Part shown: positions 1 through 6,777 of the stretch, piece after piece
How positions within the stretch are numbered: position 1 is the stretch's first letter
How the letters are laid out: every line of letters begins with the position of its first letter
Assembly: GCA_913009285.1 (NCBI GenBank)
Contig: CAJVYE010000009.1
Location: forward strand, 1 to 12,515
Source of the DNA: an uncultured Nitrospirota bacterium
GTDB lineage: Bacteria; Nitrospinota; Nitrospinia; SZUA-224
Direction of reading: 5' to 3'
Length of the DNA: 12,515 nucleotides
Program-made: the position numbers and the translations under genes
Notes under the pieces: generated by a model
What the model saw: the letters and a program-made list of their open reading frames with translations, nothing else
What the model was told of the DNA's origin: nothing
Database searches by the model: none

Positions 1-221
1 CCCGCGATCTTCTCAGTATTAAGGAGGGTTCCATTGACACTGAGATCTAAGATAAACCATTCGTCACCTTCTTCCTCAATAATGGCATGTTCTCTGGATA
101 CAAACCGGTCAGGGAGTATAATATCATTATATTTGCCACGACCTATAGTGAGCTGTTGTTTGGACAGAATCTGTCTGCCAATTATCTTTTTGCCAAGACT
201 TATAATGACCTCAATTGCCAT
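1..221 (-). CDS. FHA-domain protein, N-terminal part (runs off left edge)
   Basis: Reading the minus strand from the ATG at 221-219 gives 73 open codons that continue past the left edge, so only the N-terminus is present. The protein begins MAIEVIISLGKKIIG and has the three FHA signatures in order: IGRG near residue 27, SREHA near residue 43, and a VNGT turn near residue 65. FHA domains bind phosphothreonine peptides. A purine-rich stretch (AAGGGGG) lies about 8 bases upstream of the ATG and is a plausible ribosome-binding site. The gene starts 28 bases after the stop of the Ser/Thr kinase on the same strand, so both are probably on one transcript and the kinase may phosphorylate ligands read by this protein. 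I infer a T6SS regulatory role from context. What follows the FHA domain cannot be seen, so the full architecture is unknown. Confidence 0.85.
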   Translation of the reverse strand, partial: MAIEVIISLGKKIIGRQILSKQQLTIGRGKYNDIILPDRFVSREHAIIEEEGDEWFILDLSVNGTLLNTEKIA

Positions 222-249
222 AACCAGTCCCCCTTCTTAGGGCAAGCCC

Positions 250-2373
250 TTACCACTTTATCTTTTCCCAGCCCTTGCTACCATGGTGGGTGGTTAGAAG
301 GGTATCCTTCCATGCCTTACCGGGCTTTACCTGATTTCCATGGCGATCGGTCAGGGAAACAATAGTAAGGATAGCAGTTGCTTTATTTCCTATAAAATTC
401 ATCTCACCAAAAGTGATTTCTATTGTTGAATAGTTATTAAAGAATTGTTTCAATGATTTTATTTTACTCGATGATATATCTGATAAATTCTTAAGGGTTT
501 TTATATCCTTATTTTTATAGGCTATTCTAAAAGAATTAAGCAGTTTTCCCACCTCTTCCATACGCTTCTTCCTTGCAATCCTTGCCCCAACAATTGCCGC
601 CTCCTTTGCCTTTTTAAACCCTGAAATAGACTGATTAAACATAGCCGTAGCGATCTTGTAATCCCCTTTGTCGAGGGCCTTCTTTCCTTGCTCAAATTTA
701 TCTGTGGCATCTTGAAAGAGGGAGGGAGCCAGACCTTTTGCCCTGGCTGAAGAGGCCTCCTCCTGAAAAGATTTAACACGCCTCATTAATCTCTCTGCCT
801 TGGTCTGTCTATCATTTAATTCCTTTTCAGCCCTTGCCATGGCAAGGGCTGTCTCCTTTGCCCTTTTAAACCCTGAAATTGACTGATTAAGGTTAGCCGT
901 GGCGATCTCATAATCCCCCTGGTTAAGGGCCTTCTTTCCCTGCTCAAATATATCTGTAGCATCTTGAAAGATGGAGGTCGATAGTCTCTTTGCCCCGGAT
1001 AAAGATGCCTCTTTCTGGATAGACATAACCTCTGTCATTAATCTCTCTGCCCTGTTCCGGGCATCATTTAATTCCTTTTCTGCCTTTCTTTGGCCATTAT
1101 TAAACTCTGCCTCAGCACTCTTATAATATTCAATTGTACGGGTAAGGTTCTCCTTTGCTGAATCATAATCCTTATTAGCTATCATGGATTGGGTTTGTCT
1201 GTATAGGATATCTGCCTCATTCATATATGTAATACCTGCCTCATACCTATCAGGGGCATATTTATCAGTCCCTGTAACCTCTGAAGACTCTTTGGCTTTA
1301 ATGGCCTCTGCTTTAGTCAAGGACATCTGTTTCTGAATGGCCTGGATTTCTGTATATAGGGTCACATCGGAAACTCTGCCGCTCTCTTCAGTTGTAGTAC
1401 TTGACTTAAGGGGCTGGATTTTCTGATATTTAGCCCTATCCCCAAAAGCAAACCAGATGATAATAGATATCAAGATCAGAGCAGCGCCTCCACCAAGGAG
1501 GGTGGGAAACAATTGAGGCCTGAATTTTCTGGGAGATATCGTGATTTTTGGTTTTAGAGATTTCTCAAGATCCTCTATTAAAGATTGTGCATCAGGGTAC
1601 CTCTCTTGAGGGTCCCTTTTTAATAACCTGATTATTATGGCCTTGAGGTCATCAGGGGTCTCTTCAGGAAAGATTAAAGAAATCTCATTCTTTATATTTA
1701 TAAGCTTTCCTATTATAGTTATCTTAGAGTCTCCATCAAATGGTGTGCAGCTAGTAAGCATCTTATACATGACCATTCCAAGGGAGTATAGATCCATACG
1801 AGGATCAACAGGCTCTCCTCTTACCTGTTCAGGTGACATATATTCAGGGGTACCAAGTATATTGTCTGGTGATGTTAGCGTATTCTCATCTCTTGCGCTA
1901 GCTATACCAAAATCAGTTACCTTAATCTTTCTGGATGCTAATACTAATATATTTCCGGGTTTTATATCTCGATGAATAATACCTCGTTTATGGGCATGGG
2001 CCAGGGCAGAGGCTATCTGAATGGCCATCTTGGTTGTTTCCTCCGGGTCAAGGCGTCCCTGTTCTGACAAGAGAGATTTTAGATCAGTTCCCTCTTCATG
2101 TTGCATGCCATATTCCATTGCAATATAGGGGATCTCATTATCTTTATCAATATCATAGATATGGATTATGTTCTCATGTTTTAATCTGGCCATGGAGCGG
2201 GCCTCTCGCATAAATCGCTCGATGAATAAGCTGTCAGAGATAAGCTGTTCACGGGGGATCTTAATAGCTACAACTCGTTTGAGGTCTCTTTGATTGGCCT
2301 TATAAACGTCTGCCATACCACCCCCACCAATCTTTTCTATAATTTCATATTTATTTGAAAGGACCTTTTTCAT
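250..2373 (-). CDS. Membrane-anchored Hanks-type Ser/Thr protein kinase (PpkA-like) with periplasmic repeat region
   Basis: This 707-residue protein has a complete kinase domain at about residues 9-272: glycine loop GGGGMADVY (16-24), beta-3 lysine K38 in VAIK, catalytic loop HRDIKPGN (134-141), DFG (154-156), GTPEYMSPE (174-182) and DLYSLG (194-199). All catalytic residues are present, so it should be active. A transmembrane helix follows at about 290-310, placing the kinase in the cytoplasm and the rest in the periplasm. The outer part has two 84-residue copies (431-514 and 515-598) of a charged helical repeat plus half a copy before them. The last ~100 residues resemble an NTF2/SnoaL-like fold. 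I chose ATG 2373 because AAAAGG lies 9 bases upstream; the TTG at 2379 has poor spacing. PpkA-type kinases phosphorylate Fha to switch on T6SS. The neighbouring T6SS genes support that role here, but the substrate is inferred. Confidence 0.9.
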   Translation of the reverse strand: MKKVLSNKYEIIEKIGGGGMADVYKANQRDLKRVVAIKIPREQLISDSLFIERFMREARSMARLKHENIIHIYDIDKDNEIPYIAMEYGMQHEEGTDLKSLLSEQGRLDPEETTKMAIQIASALAHAHKRGIIHRDIKPGNILVLASRKIKVTDFGIASARDENTLTSPDNILGTPEYMSPEQVRGEPVDPRMDLYSLGMVMYKMLTSCTPFDGDSKITIIGKLINIKNEISLIFPEETPDDLKAIIIRLLKRDPQERYPDAQSLIEDLEKSLKPKITISPRKFRPQLFPTLLGGGAALILISIIIWFAFGDRAKYQKIQPLKSSTTTEESGRVSDVTLYTEIQAIQKQMSLTKAEAIKAKESSEVTGTDKYAPDRYEAGITYMNEADILYRQTQSMIANKDYDSAKENLTRTIEYYKSAEAEFNNGQRKAEKELNDARNRAERLMTEVMSIQKEASLSGAKRLSTSIFQDATDIFEQGKKALNQGDYEIATANLNQSISGFKRAKETALAMARAEKELNDRQTKAERLMRRVKSFQEEASSARAKGLAPSLFQDATDKFEQGKKALDKGDYKIATAMFNQSISGFKKAKEAAIVGARIARKKRMEEVGKLLNSFRIAYKNKDIKTLKNLSDISSSKIKSLKQFFNNYSTIEITFGEMNFIGNKATAILTIVSLTDRHGNQVKPGKAWKDTLLTTHHGSKGWEKIKW
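580..1083 (-). repeat. Two tandem 252-bp in-frame repeats inside the kinase gene
   Basis: Two copies of 252 bases (1083-832 and 831-580) encode two 84-residue units, each starting with AEKELND and containing FEQGKKAL, GDY, IATA and NQSISGFK. The copies have the same length and similar sequence, which indicates an internal duplication. The segment just before the first copy (about residues 385-430) resembles the second half of a unit, so roughly 2.5 units are present. They are predicted to be helical and somewhat TPR-like, and they lie on the periplasmic side of the membrane helix. Confidence 0.8.
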
Positions 2374-2408
2374 TTGCAAATACCTTTTAATAGGACGTAA
2401 ATGACGCT

Positions 2409-2438
2409 AATTTACAGGATATAACTATTTAATATCAA
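2409..2438 (-). promoter_or_regulatory. Possible sigma70-like promoter for the kinase/FHA unit
   Basis: On the minus strand TTGATA (2438-2433) is followed after 18 bases by TAAATT (2414-2409). It lies about 35-65 bases upstream of the kinase start at 2373. The match is only moderate and the region is AT-rich, so other hexamer pairs (for example TTGCTT with TATTAA further upstream) are also possible. Some promoter must lie in this divergent intergenic stretch. Confidence 0.35.
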
Positions 2439-2488
2439 ATCCCTGTTTATAAAGCAATTAAAAAACAATATCCTCTTCCAAAAATCTC

Positions 2489-2517
2489 TTGACGGAAATG
2501 AAGTGGTGATGTAGGAT
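2489..2517 (+). promoter_or_regulatory. Sigma70-like promoter for the plus-strand T6SS unit
   Basis: TTGACG (2489-2494) and TAGGAT (2512-2517) are separated by exactly 17 bases in the divergent gap between the two kinase-type genes. Transcription would begin near 2524, leaving a leader of about 80 bases before the ATG at 2603. The -35 box matches the consensus at 5 of 6 positions and the -10 box at 4 of 6. This is inferred from sequence only. Confidence 0.55.
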
Positions 2518-2555
2518 AATTACAATTTTATGGTTTTCTGGTCTCTAATAGAATT

Positions 2556-2583
2556 GAGATCACAGAAATAACTCTGTGATCTC
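2556..2583 (+). promoter_or_regulatory. Perfect inverted repeat in the leader of the T6SS unit
   Basis: GAGATCACAG (2556-2565) and CTGTGATCTC (2574-2583) are perfect reverse complements separated by 8 bases. The repeat sits between the predicted promoter and the start codon at 2603, 7 bases before the AAAAAGG ribosome-binding site. It could be an operator or an RNA hairpin limiting transcription or translation of the operon. No U-tract follows, so it is not a canonical terminator. It could also be a remnant of a dispersed intergenic repeat. Confidence 0.5.
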
Positions 2584-2602
2584 TGTGGCAAAAAAGGTAA
2601 AG

Positions 2603-4840
2603 ATGACTCAACAGAATGATCTGATTCCTGTGCTAGGTTCTGCTGCGGGTGGACTCCGTTTTGAGATCGTCCTGAATAAGGTTCGGGGGGAAGAGAGATT
2701 CGAAGATTCAGAAGAACCATTTGTAATCCTGAATGATTTTGGTCGATTCTCCACGGTATTTCTGGCACGGATTGCCATGGGAGAAGATACAACTGTCAGG
2801 TATTTTGCCCTTAAAACCCAGCGAAATGCATATAGTACATTTGGATCCAATATTGCCCACAGACCCATAACTAATAAGCAGATTACTAAGCTATGGGAGG
2901 AGGAAAGGGAGAATCTTTCCCATTTTAGCGGCCTGCAATTAGAGGTTGTAGAGCTCTTTGATTTTGGAAAAACCTTTGGGGCATCTCAAGAAAAGAGTAA
3001 TCATTTTACTCAGAGCTACCCGGTAACTTATTGTAAAAAGAAGGATCAATATTTTCACCCCCTCTGTCCGGAATGTCTCTCCTTTCTCAGGGATTGCCGT
3101 GACGAATCCCTCCTTATACAAAACGGTCTACCGGGTTATTCAGGGAGTAACACAAGATATCTCTATTGCGAAGGATGTTCATCTCAAAAATCCAAAAACT
3201 CAGATAAGCTTGTACTTTATACCTATTCTCTCACGCCAGAGGAGACAACCAAAACAAAGGTTATTATTCGACGTCGGGGGCAACTTTATCATGATCTTGC
3301 AAAGATTATACAATCCCGTGAGATATATGAAAAGGATCCAGCGGTTCATAAGAGACTTCAAATGGTCTTTCCATGTTATTCATGTGATTATGCAAAGGAA
3401 TGCTATTCTTCAGGTAAGAAAGGGGAAGAGACGATACTTGCGGAAAACAGACTAACACCTTTTTCTTATTATGAATTCTTTGTCCTCCCCCTTGAACTGC
3501 TTCATATCCATTATGATGAATTTTGTGACCTCCTTGGAGGGGCATCCTGGCATAGCTTTAAACAGAGCTATCGTAATAGGGGATCTTCCTTTGTACGAGA
3601 GTTGATTATATCTCAAATTGAGCCGTTTTTTTCCTCCCCTTACCAGTTTATTTTTCAGGATGATCCCTCCGGTCTTTTTGCCCTGGAGATTCTTCGATTA
3701 AAGATGATCGCCTTTACACAACTGTGTAAGGGGATCTTATCAATACATGCCAGATGCCGTCGCCCGCATCTAGATATAAAACCTGCTAGTGCTATGGTTT
3801 TTCTACCCTCCTCTGGCAGGGATCTTCCCTCTCGTTGGAATTTCAGGGTTAAGGTCATTGACCTGGCAGCCACATCTCTATTTGAGCCTGAAGAGATCAC
3901 ACATGGGATATTCAAGACGATCTTTTGGCCACCTCACGATTATCAGAAGATATATACGGCTCCAACCATTTGCGAGACACCATTTGGTCATGAAGAGATC
4001 GTGAATGTTACGGTCCGATCCATCAACAAGGTAGAGAATCGTGGTAAAGGGACAATACTCCAGATCGAAGCCGATCTTGTCTCCGAGGAAATCAGGCCCG
4101 AGGAGTACTCAAGATATGATGTGATGCGTATTATACTGAATGCCCCCTCTTACCGTCTTGAAAACCTCATCATCTGGGGTTCAAAGGAGGAGGCCATTAA
4201 TCAGGGTTTTCGTATAAAGGGGGTAGTATCCTCAAATGAAAGTAGTGTATTTGAATTCTTAAGAAAGGCAAAGGATACTACATTTTACGACTCAAAGGTC
4301 GCCTTTTACAAGACATACCATGTCCCATGCGATCTATACAGTATTGGAATGATGTTAATCAGGACAATCCTGGTCAATGATGAAAATGATCTATCCTTTG
4401 TGGATCAAGGGATAAAAAGGATAATAAACAGATTAATCCTTTCTATTAATGAGGAGAAGATTAAAGATTCTGGATATATTGATACCTTATTGCAAGGTTT
4501 ATTAGAATCGGGAAAAGGGGTCTTTTCCAAAAACGCTGTCTTTTTTAGACGTGAAGATCGTGAACAGAACCGAAATGCCATATCTGATGATATTTGGTAT
4601 AATATATTGAGATTTGCATTTCGTCTGATCACGAATATCCCCGGGTTCAGCTTCTGCTCGGATCATGGCGATTATGACCCGAATAGACCTGAAAAGGTCA
4701 TGGAGGATGTATTACAGGAACTTGAAGAGATAAATACTGGTCTTCATGTCGGGCTGTTCGGATCCCAGGTAAGAAATAGAGAGATATTGGAGGTATGTGA
4801 CACTGTCCTCAAAGAGTTGACTGAAGATTATGCCTGCTAA
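2603..4840 (+). CDS. Divergent protein kinase-like protein with cysteine (zinc-type) clusters and inserted domain, T6SS-associated
   Basis: This 745-residue protein keeps only the skeleton of a kinase. It has a glycine-loop-like DFGRFSTVFLAR, a beta-3-like lysine K71 in YFALK, a catalytic-loop-like HLDIKPASAM (389-398), DLA (420-422) where DFG is expected, and CDLYSIGMML further on, resembling the DxYSLG helix. The R of HRD, the metal-binding N and the DFG glycine are changed, so activity is doubtful. Between the N-lobe motifs and the catalytic loop lie cysteine clusters C155-x2-C158, C189-x2-C192 and C258-x2-C261-x5-C267, suggesting zinc binding. Over 100 residues are inserted between DLA and DLYSIG. 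I chose ATG 2603 because AAAAAGG lies 5 bases upstream; in-frame GTG codons at 2576 and 2585 fall in the leader hairpin. The end overlaps the next gene by 11 bases. I do not recognise a named family. A scaffold or pseudokinase role is inference. Confidence 0.75.
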   Translation: MTQQNDLIPVLGSAAGGLRFEIVLNKVRGEERFEDSEEPFVILNDFGRFSTVFLARIAMGEDTTVRYFALKTQRNAYSTFGSNIAHRPITNKQITKLWEEERENLSHFSGLQLEVVELFDFGKTFGASQEKSNHFTQSYPVTYCKKKDQYFHPLCPECLSFLRDCRDESLLIQNGLPGYSGSNTRYLYCEGCSSQKSKNSDKLVLYTYSLTPEETTKTKVIIRRRGQLYHDLAKIIQSREIYEKDPAVHKRLQMVFPCYSCDYAKECYSSGKKGEETILAENRLTPFSYYEFFVLPLELLHIHYDEFCDLLGGASWHSFKQSYRNRGSSFVRELIISQIEPFFSSPYQFIFQDDPSGLFALEILRLKMIAFTQLCKGILSIHARCRRPHLDIKPASAMVFLPSSGRDLPSRWNFRVKVIDLAATSLFEPEEITHGIFKTIFWPPHDYQKIYTAPTICETPFGHEEIVNVTVRSINKVENRGKGTILQIEADLVSEEIRPEEYSRYDVMRIILNAPSYRLENLIIWGSKEEAINQGFRIKGVVSSNESSVFEFLRKAKDTTFYDSKVAFYKTYHVPCDLYSIGMMLIRTILVNDENDLSFVDQGIKRIINRLILSINEEKIKDSGYIDTLLQGLLESGKGVFSKNAVFFRREDREQNRNAISDDIWYNILRFAFRLITNIPGFSFCSDHGDYDPNRPEKVMEDVLQELEEINTGLHVGLFGSQVRNREILEVCDTVLKELTEDYAC

Positions 4841-6245
4841 ACTTGTTGTGACAACTAAGAATGGTGATTCTGAGATGGAGGGTTCTGAGCACCTCTTTGA
4901 TCAGCATCTGATAACGATTGGACGTGATCCTTCTAATCTTTTGTGCCTCCCTGATCCGAGAAGGATTGTATCTTCAAGACATGCCAGGATTGAGTTTCGT
5001 GAAGGGACATTCTATATGGCTGATAATAAAAGTAAAAATGGGACAGATCTAAATGGAGAGCGACTTATACAGAATCAGGCATATCTACTCCATGATAATG
5101 ATAAAATCGGTATTGGTGATTTCATTCTCTCTTTTACAGAGGTCATTCCTGAGTTAGAGGAACAGACCATTATTGGTTTAGATAGGACGATGGTTACAAC
5201 AAAAGAGGAGATAGAAGTCAAAGAAGAGGTTCCGGTTGATATAGACGCTGAGAAGGAGCAACCTCCTCAGATAGAGGAAATTAATCTATCAAAGAAGGAT
5301 ATAGTCACTGAAGAATACACAAACTTAACAGATGAGGTAATAGAAAAAGAGGCTAATAAGATAGCCCAGGATCTCTGCCGTGTCTATTCTGAACAGGGAG
5401 GGCTGGATGCAGAGGCACGTATGGAGCTATTGACCCGTACAGTAAAGGAAAAGATCAGTGGCCTGGATACTGAGGAATCAAAGAAGGTGATAGCTGCTGT
5501 AAAAGGCTATTTCCCGGAAAGGGCATATGAACGGGATAGGCTGATGCGGGAGAACCAGGAGTTTAGGGACAGATTGAGTAAATGGGAGAATGAACAAAAA
5601 CTCTATCAATCAGCATACCAGGTATTATCTGTCTTATCCAATCGTTTTGTAAAGGAGAGATCATCTTTTGAATCCAAAGAAGAGATTGAAAGGTTTTGCA
5701 CCCGGATCGAAAAGACCCTGGATGTACTATTACGATGTCTTATAGATGCGCTCAAAGGGCGTAAGCAATTTGAGTATGAATTTGATGTTCAGGTTACACA
5801 GATCCTCTCATGGGAACATAATCCAGTAAAATCTGCAGCTACCCCTGAGGAACTGTCAGCTTATCTTTTGAATTGGGGGAGTACAGAGAGAGATATTGAG
5901 AAGCCTTCTCAAGATCTTGAAAAGGCATTCCGTGATCTGATGACACATCAACTCGGACTTCTATCCGGGACCAGACAATCCTTACATGCCTTGCTACAGG
6001 AGTTTGCCCCTGAAGTTATAGAAAAGGAGATTAAAGAGTCGAGTGACTATGAATGGTATTTAAAGCTACTTTACAAGATACCACCTTTTTTACAATGGGG
6101 GATATGGAGGAGGTATATGAAAAAGCATAGGGCATTTTCAGAAAACAAGAAAAAGTCTTTTGAAAAGATATTAGGGCCCAATTTTCCCAAAGGGTATTTG
6201 GAGTTATTAAAAAAGATCGATCAATCCAAACGAGGTGTGTCATGA
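4830..6245 (+). CDS. tagH: T6SS-associated FHA-domain protein (TagH-like)
   Basis: This 471-residue protein begins with an FHA domain at about residues 1-105: LITIGRD (27-33), SSRHARI (48-54) and NKSKNGT (66-72) are the core phosphothreonine-binding signatures. An acidic linker with many E and K residues follows at about 110-165, then a helical middle. The C-terminal ~100 residues contain FRDLMTHQLGLLSGTRQSL, the pattern seen at the C-terminus of TagH-type T6SS FHA proteins. Known Fha/TagH proteins bind phosphothreonine, often on themselves, and promote T6SS assembly when phosphorylated by PpkA. The ATG lies inside the end of the preceding gene (11-base overlap), and its stop overlaps the ATG of the TssJ gene by 4 bases, so translation is probably coupled. 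Threonines in the linker (for example TIIGLDRTMVTTKEE near residue 120) are candidate phosphosites; this is inference. Confidence 0.88.
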   Translation: MPAKLVVTTKNGDSEMEGSEHLFDQHLITIGRDPSNLLCLPDPRRIVSSRHARIEFREGTFYMADNKSKNGTDLNGERLIQNQAYLLHDNDKIGIGDFILSFTEVIPELEEQTIIGLDRTMVTTKEEIEVKEEVPVDIDAEKEQPPQIEEINLSKKDIVTEEYTNLTDEVIEKEANKIAQDLCRVYSEQGGLDAEARMELLTRTVKEKISGLDTEESKKVIAAVKGYFPERAYERDRLMRENQEFRDRLSKWENEQKLYQSAYQVLSVLSNRFVKERSSFESKEEIERFCTRIEKTLDVLLRCLIDALKGRKQFEYEFDVQVTQILSWEHNPVKSAATPEELSAYLLNWGSTERDIEKPSQDLEKAFRDLMTHQLGLLSGTRQSLHALLQEFAPEVIEKEIKESSDYEWYLKLLYKIPPFLQWGIWRRYMKKHRAFSENKKKSFEKILGPNFPKGYLELLKKIDQSKRGVS

Positions 6246-6709
6246 GAGCTAAATATTTACCAATATTGATATGTATATCCTGTTTATTGATGACAGGGAT
6301 AGTTAGTTGTGGGAAGCCATATGCTAAGGCATATTTTCAGACCTCTGAAAGATTGAATCCGGACGGTCGGGGACGTGCCCTTTCAGTGGTTGTCCGTATA
6401 TATCAATTAAAAAATAAACAGAACCTTGAGAATGCAGACTTCTTTATGTTATTGACTAACGAGGCTGAGGTCCTTGAAGGTGATGTCCTTGATAAAGAAG
6501 AGATCACCCTTTATCCTGATTCTGAGAGCATGTTCAAGATTATGAGAAAGCCAGAGGCGAATTACATAGGTATTGTTGTATTTTTTCGTAAACCTGTAGG
6601 GAATTCCTGGCGTGCAATTCTACCCCTCAAAAAGAAGAGGGAAAAGATCTATTTGACACTTGGGAGGGAGAGTATCAAAGCCACAAAATCCAAAAAGGAG
6701 TGGAAATAA
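6242..6709 (+). CDS. tssJ: Type VI secretion system outer-membrane lipoprotein TssJ
   Basis: This 155-residue protein has a lipoprotein signal peptide: MRAKYLP, a hydrophobic stretch, then a lipobox I20-V21-S22 before C23, the expected lipidated residue. The mature part carries the TssJ core: LNPDGRGRALSVVVRIYQL with the following ENADFFML, then beta-rich segments ending in KIYLTLG. The length fits the TssJ family. TssJ anchors the T6SS membrane complex (TssJLM) in the outer membrane by binding the periplasmic part of TssM. Its ATG overlaps the stop of the TagH-like gene (ATGA), and tssK lies 68 bases downstream. The partners TssL and TssM do not appear in this window. Confidence 0.9.
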   Translation: MRAKYLPILICISCLLMTGIVSCGKPYAKAYFQTSERLNPDGRGRALSVVVRIYQLKNKQNLENADFFMLLTNEAEVLEGDVLDKEEITLYPDSESMFKIMRKPEANYIGIVVFFRKPVGNSWRAILPLKKKREKIYLTLGRESIKATKSKKEWK

Positions 6710-6713
6710 ATAT

Positions 6714-6735
6714 GCAAAAGTTTTAAAACTTTTGC
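6714..6735. promoter_or_regulatory. Perfect 22-base palindrome between tssJ and tssK
   Basis: The arms GCAAAAGTTTT (6714-6724) and AAAACTTTTGC (6725-6735) are exact reverse complements with no spacer. The palindrome starts 5 bases after the tssJ stop and ends 42 bases before the tssK start, in the only sizeable gap of this operon. It could be a protein-binding operator or a processing hairpin. No U-tract follows it, so a simple intrinsic terminator is unlikely. Confidence 0.6.
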
Positions 6736-6777
6736 TGGTCGGGATTGCAGGGAAGGGGATTTTTAGAGGAACATAAT

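Noticed and set aside
34..365. Two overlapping plus-strand reading frames near the left edge
   Set aside because: They are antisense to the clear minus-strand FHA gene and the kinase C-terminus, and their proteins show no recognisable domain.
2520..2868. Minus-strand frames across the promoter and 5' end of the kinase-like gene
   Set aside because: They are antisense to a gene with recognisable kinase motifs, have no convincing ribosome-binding site, and have low-complexity composition.
3099..3455. Plus-strand 118-codon frame inside the kinase-like gene
   Set aside because: It is a different frame within a continuous longer coding sequence that carries the CxxC clusters; no domain is visible. 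A frameshift was considered, but the main frame is open throughout.
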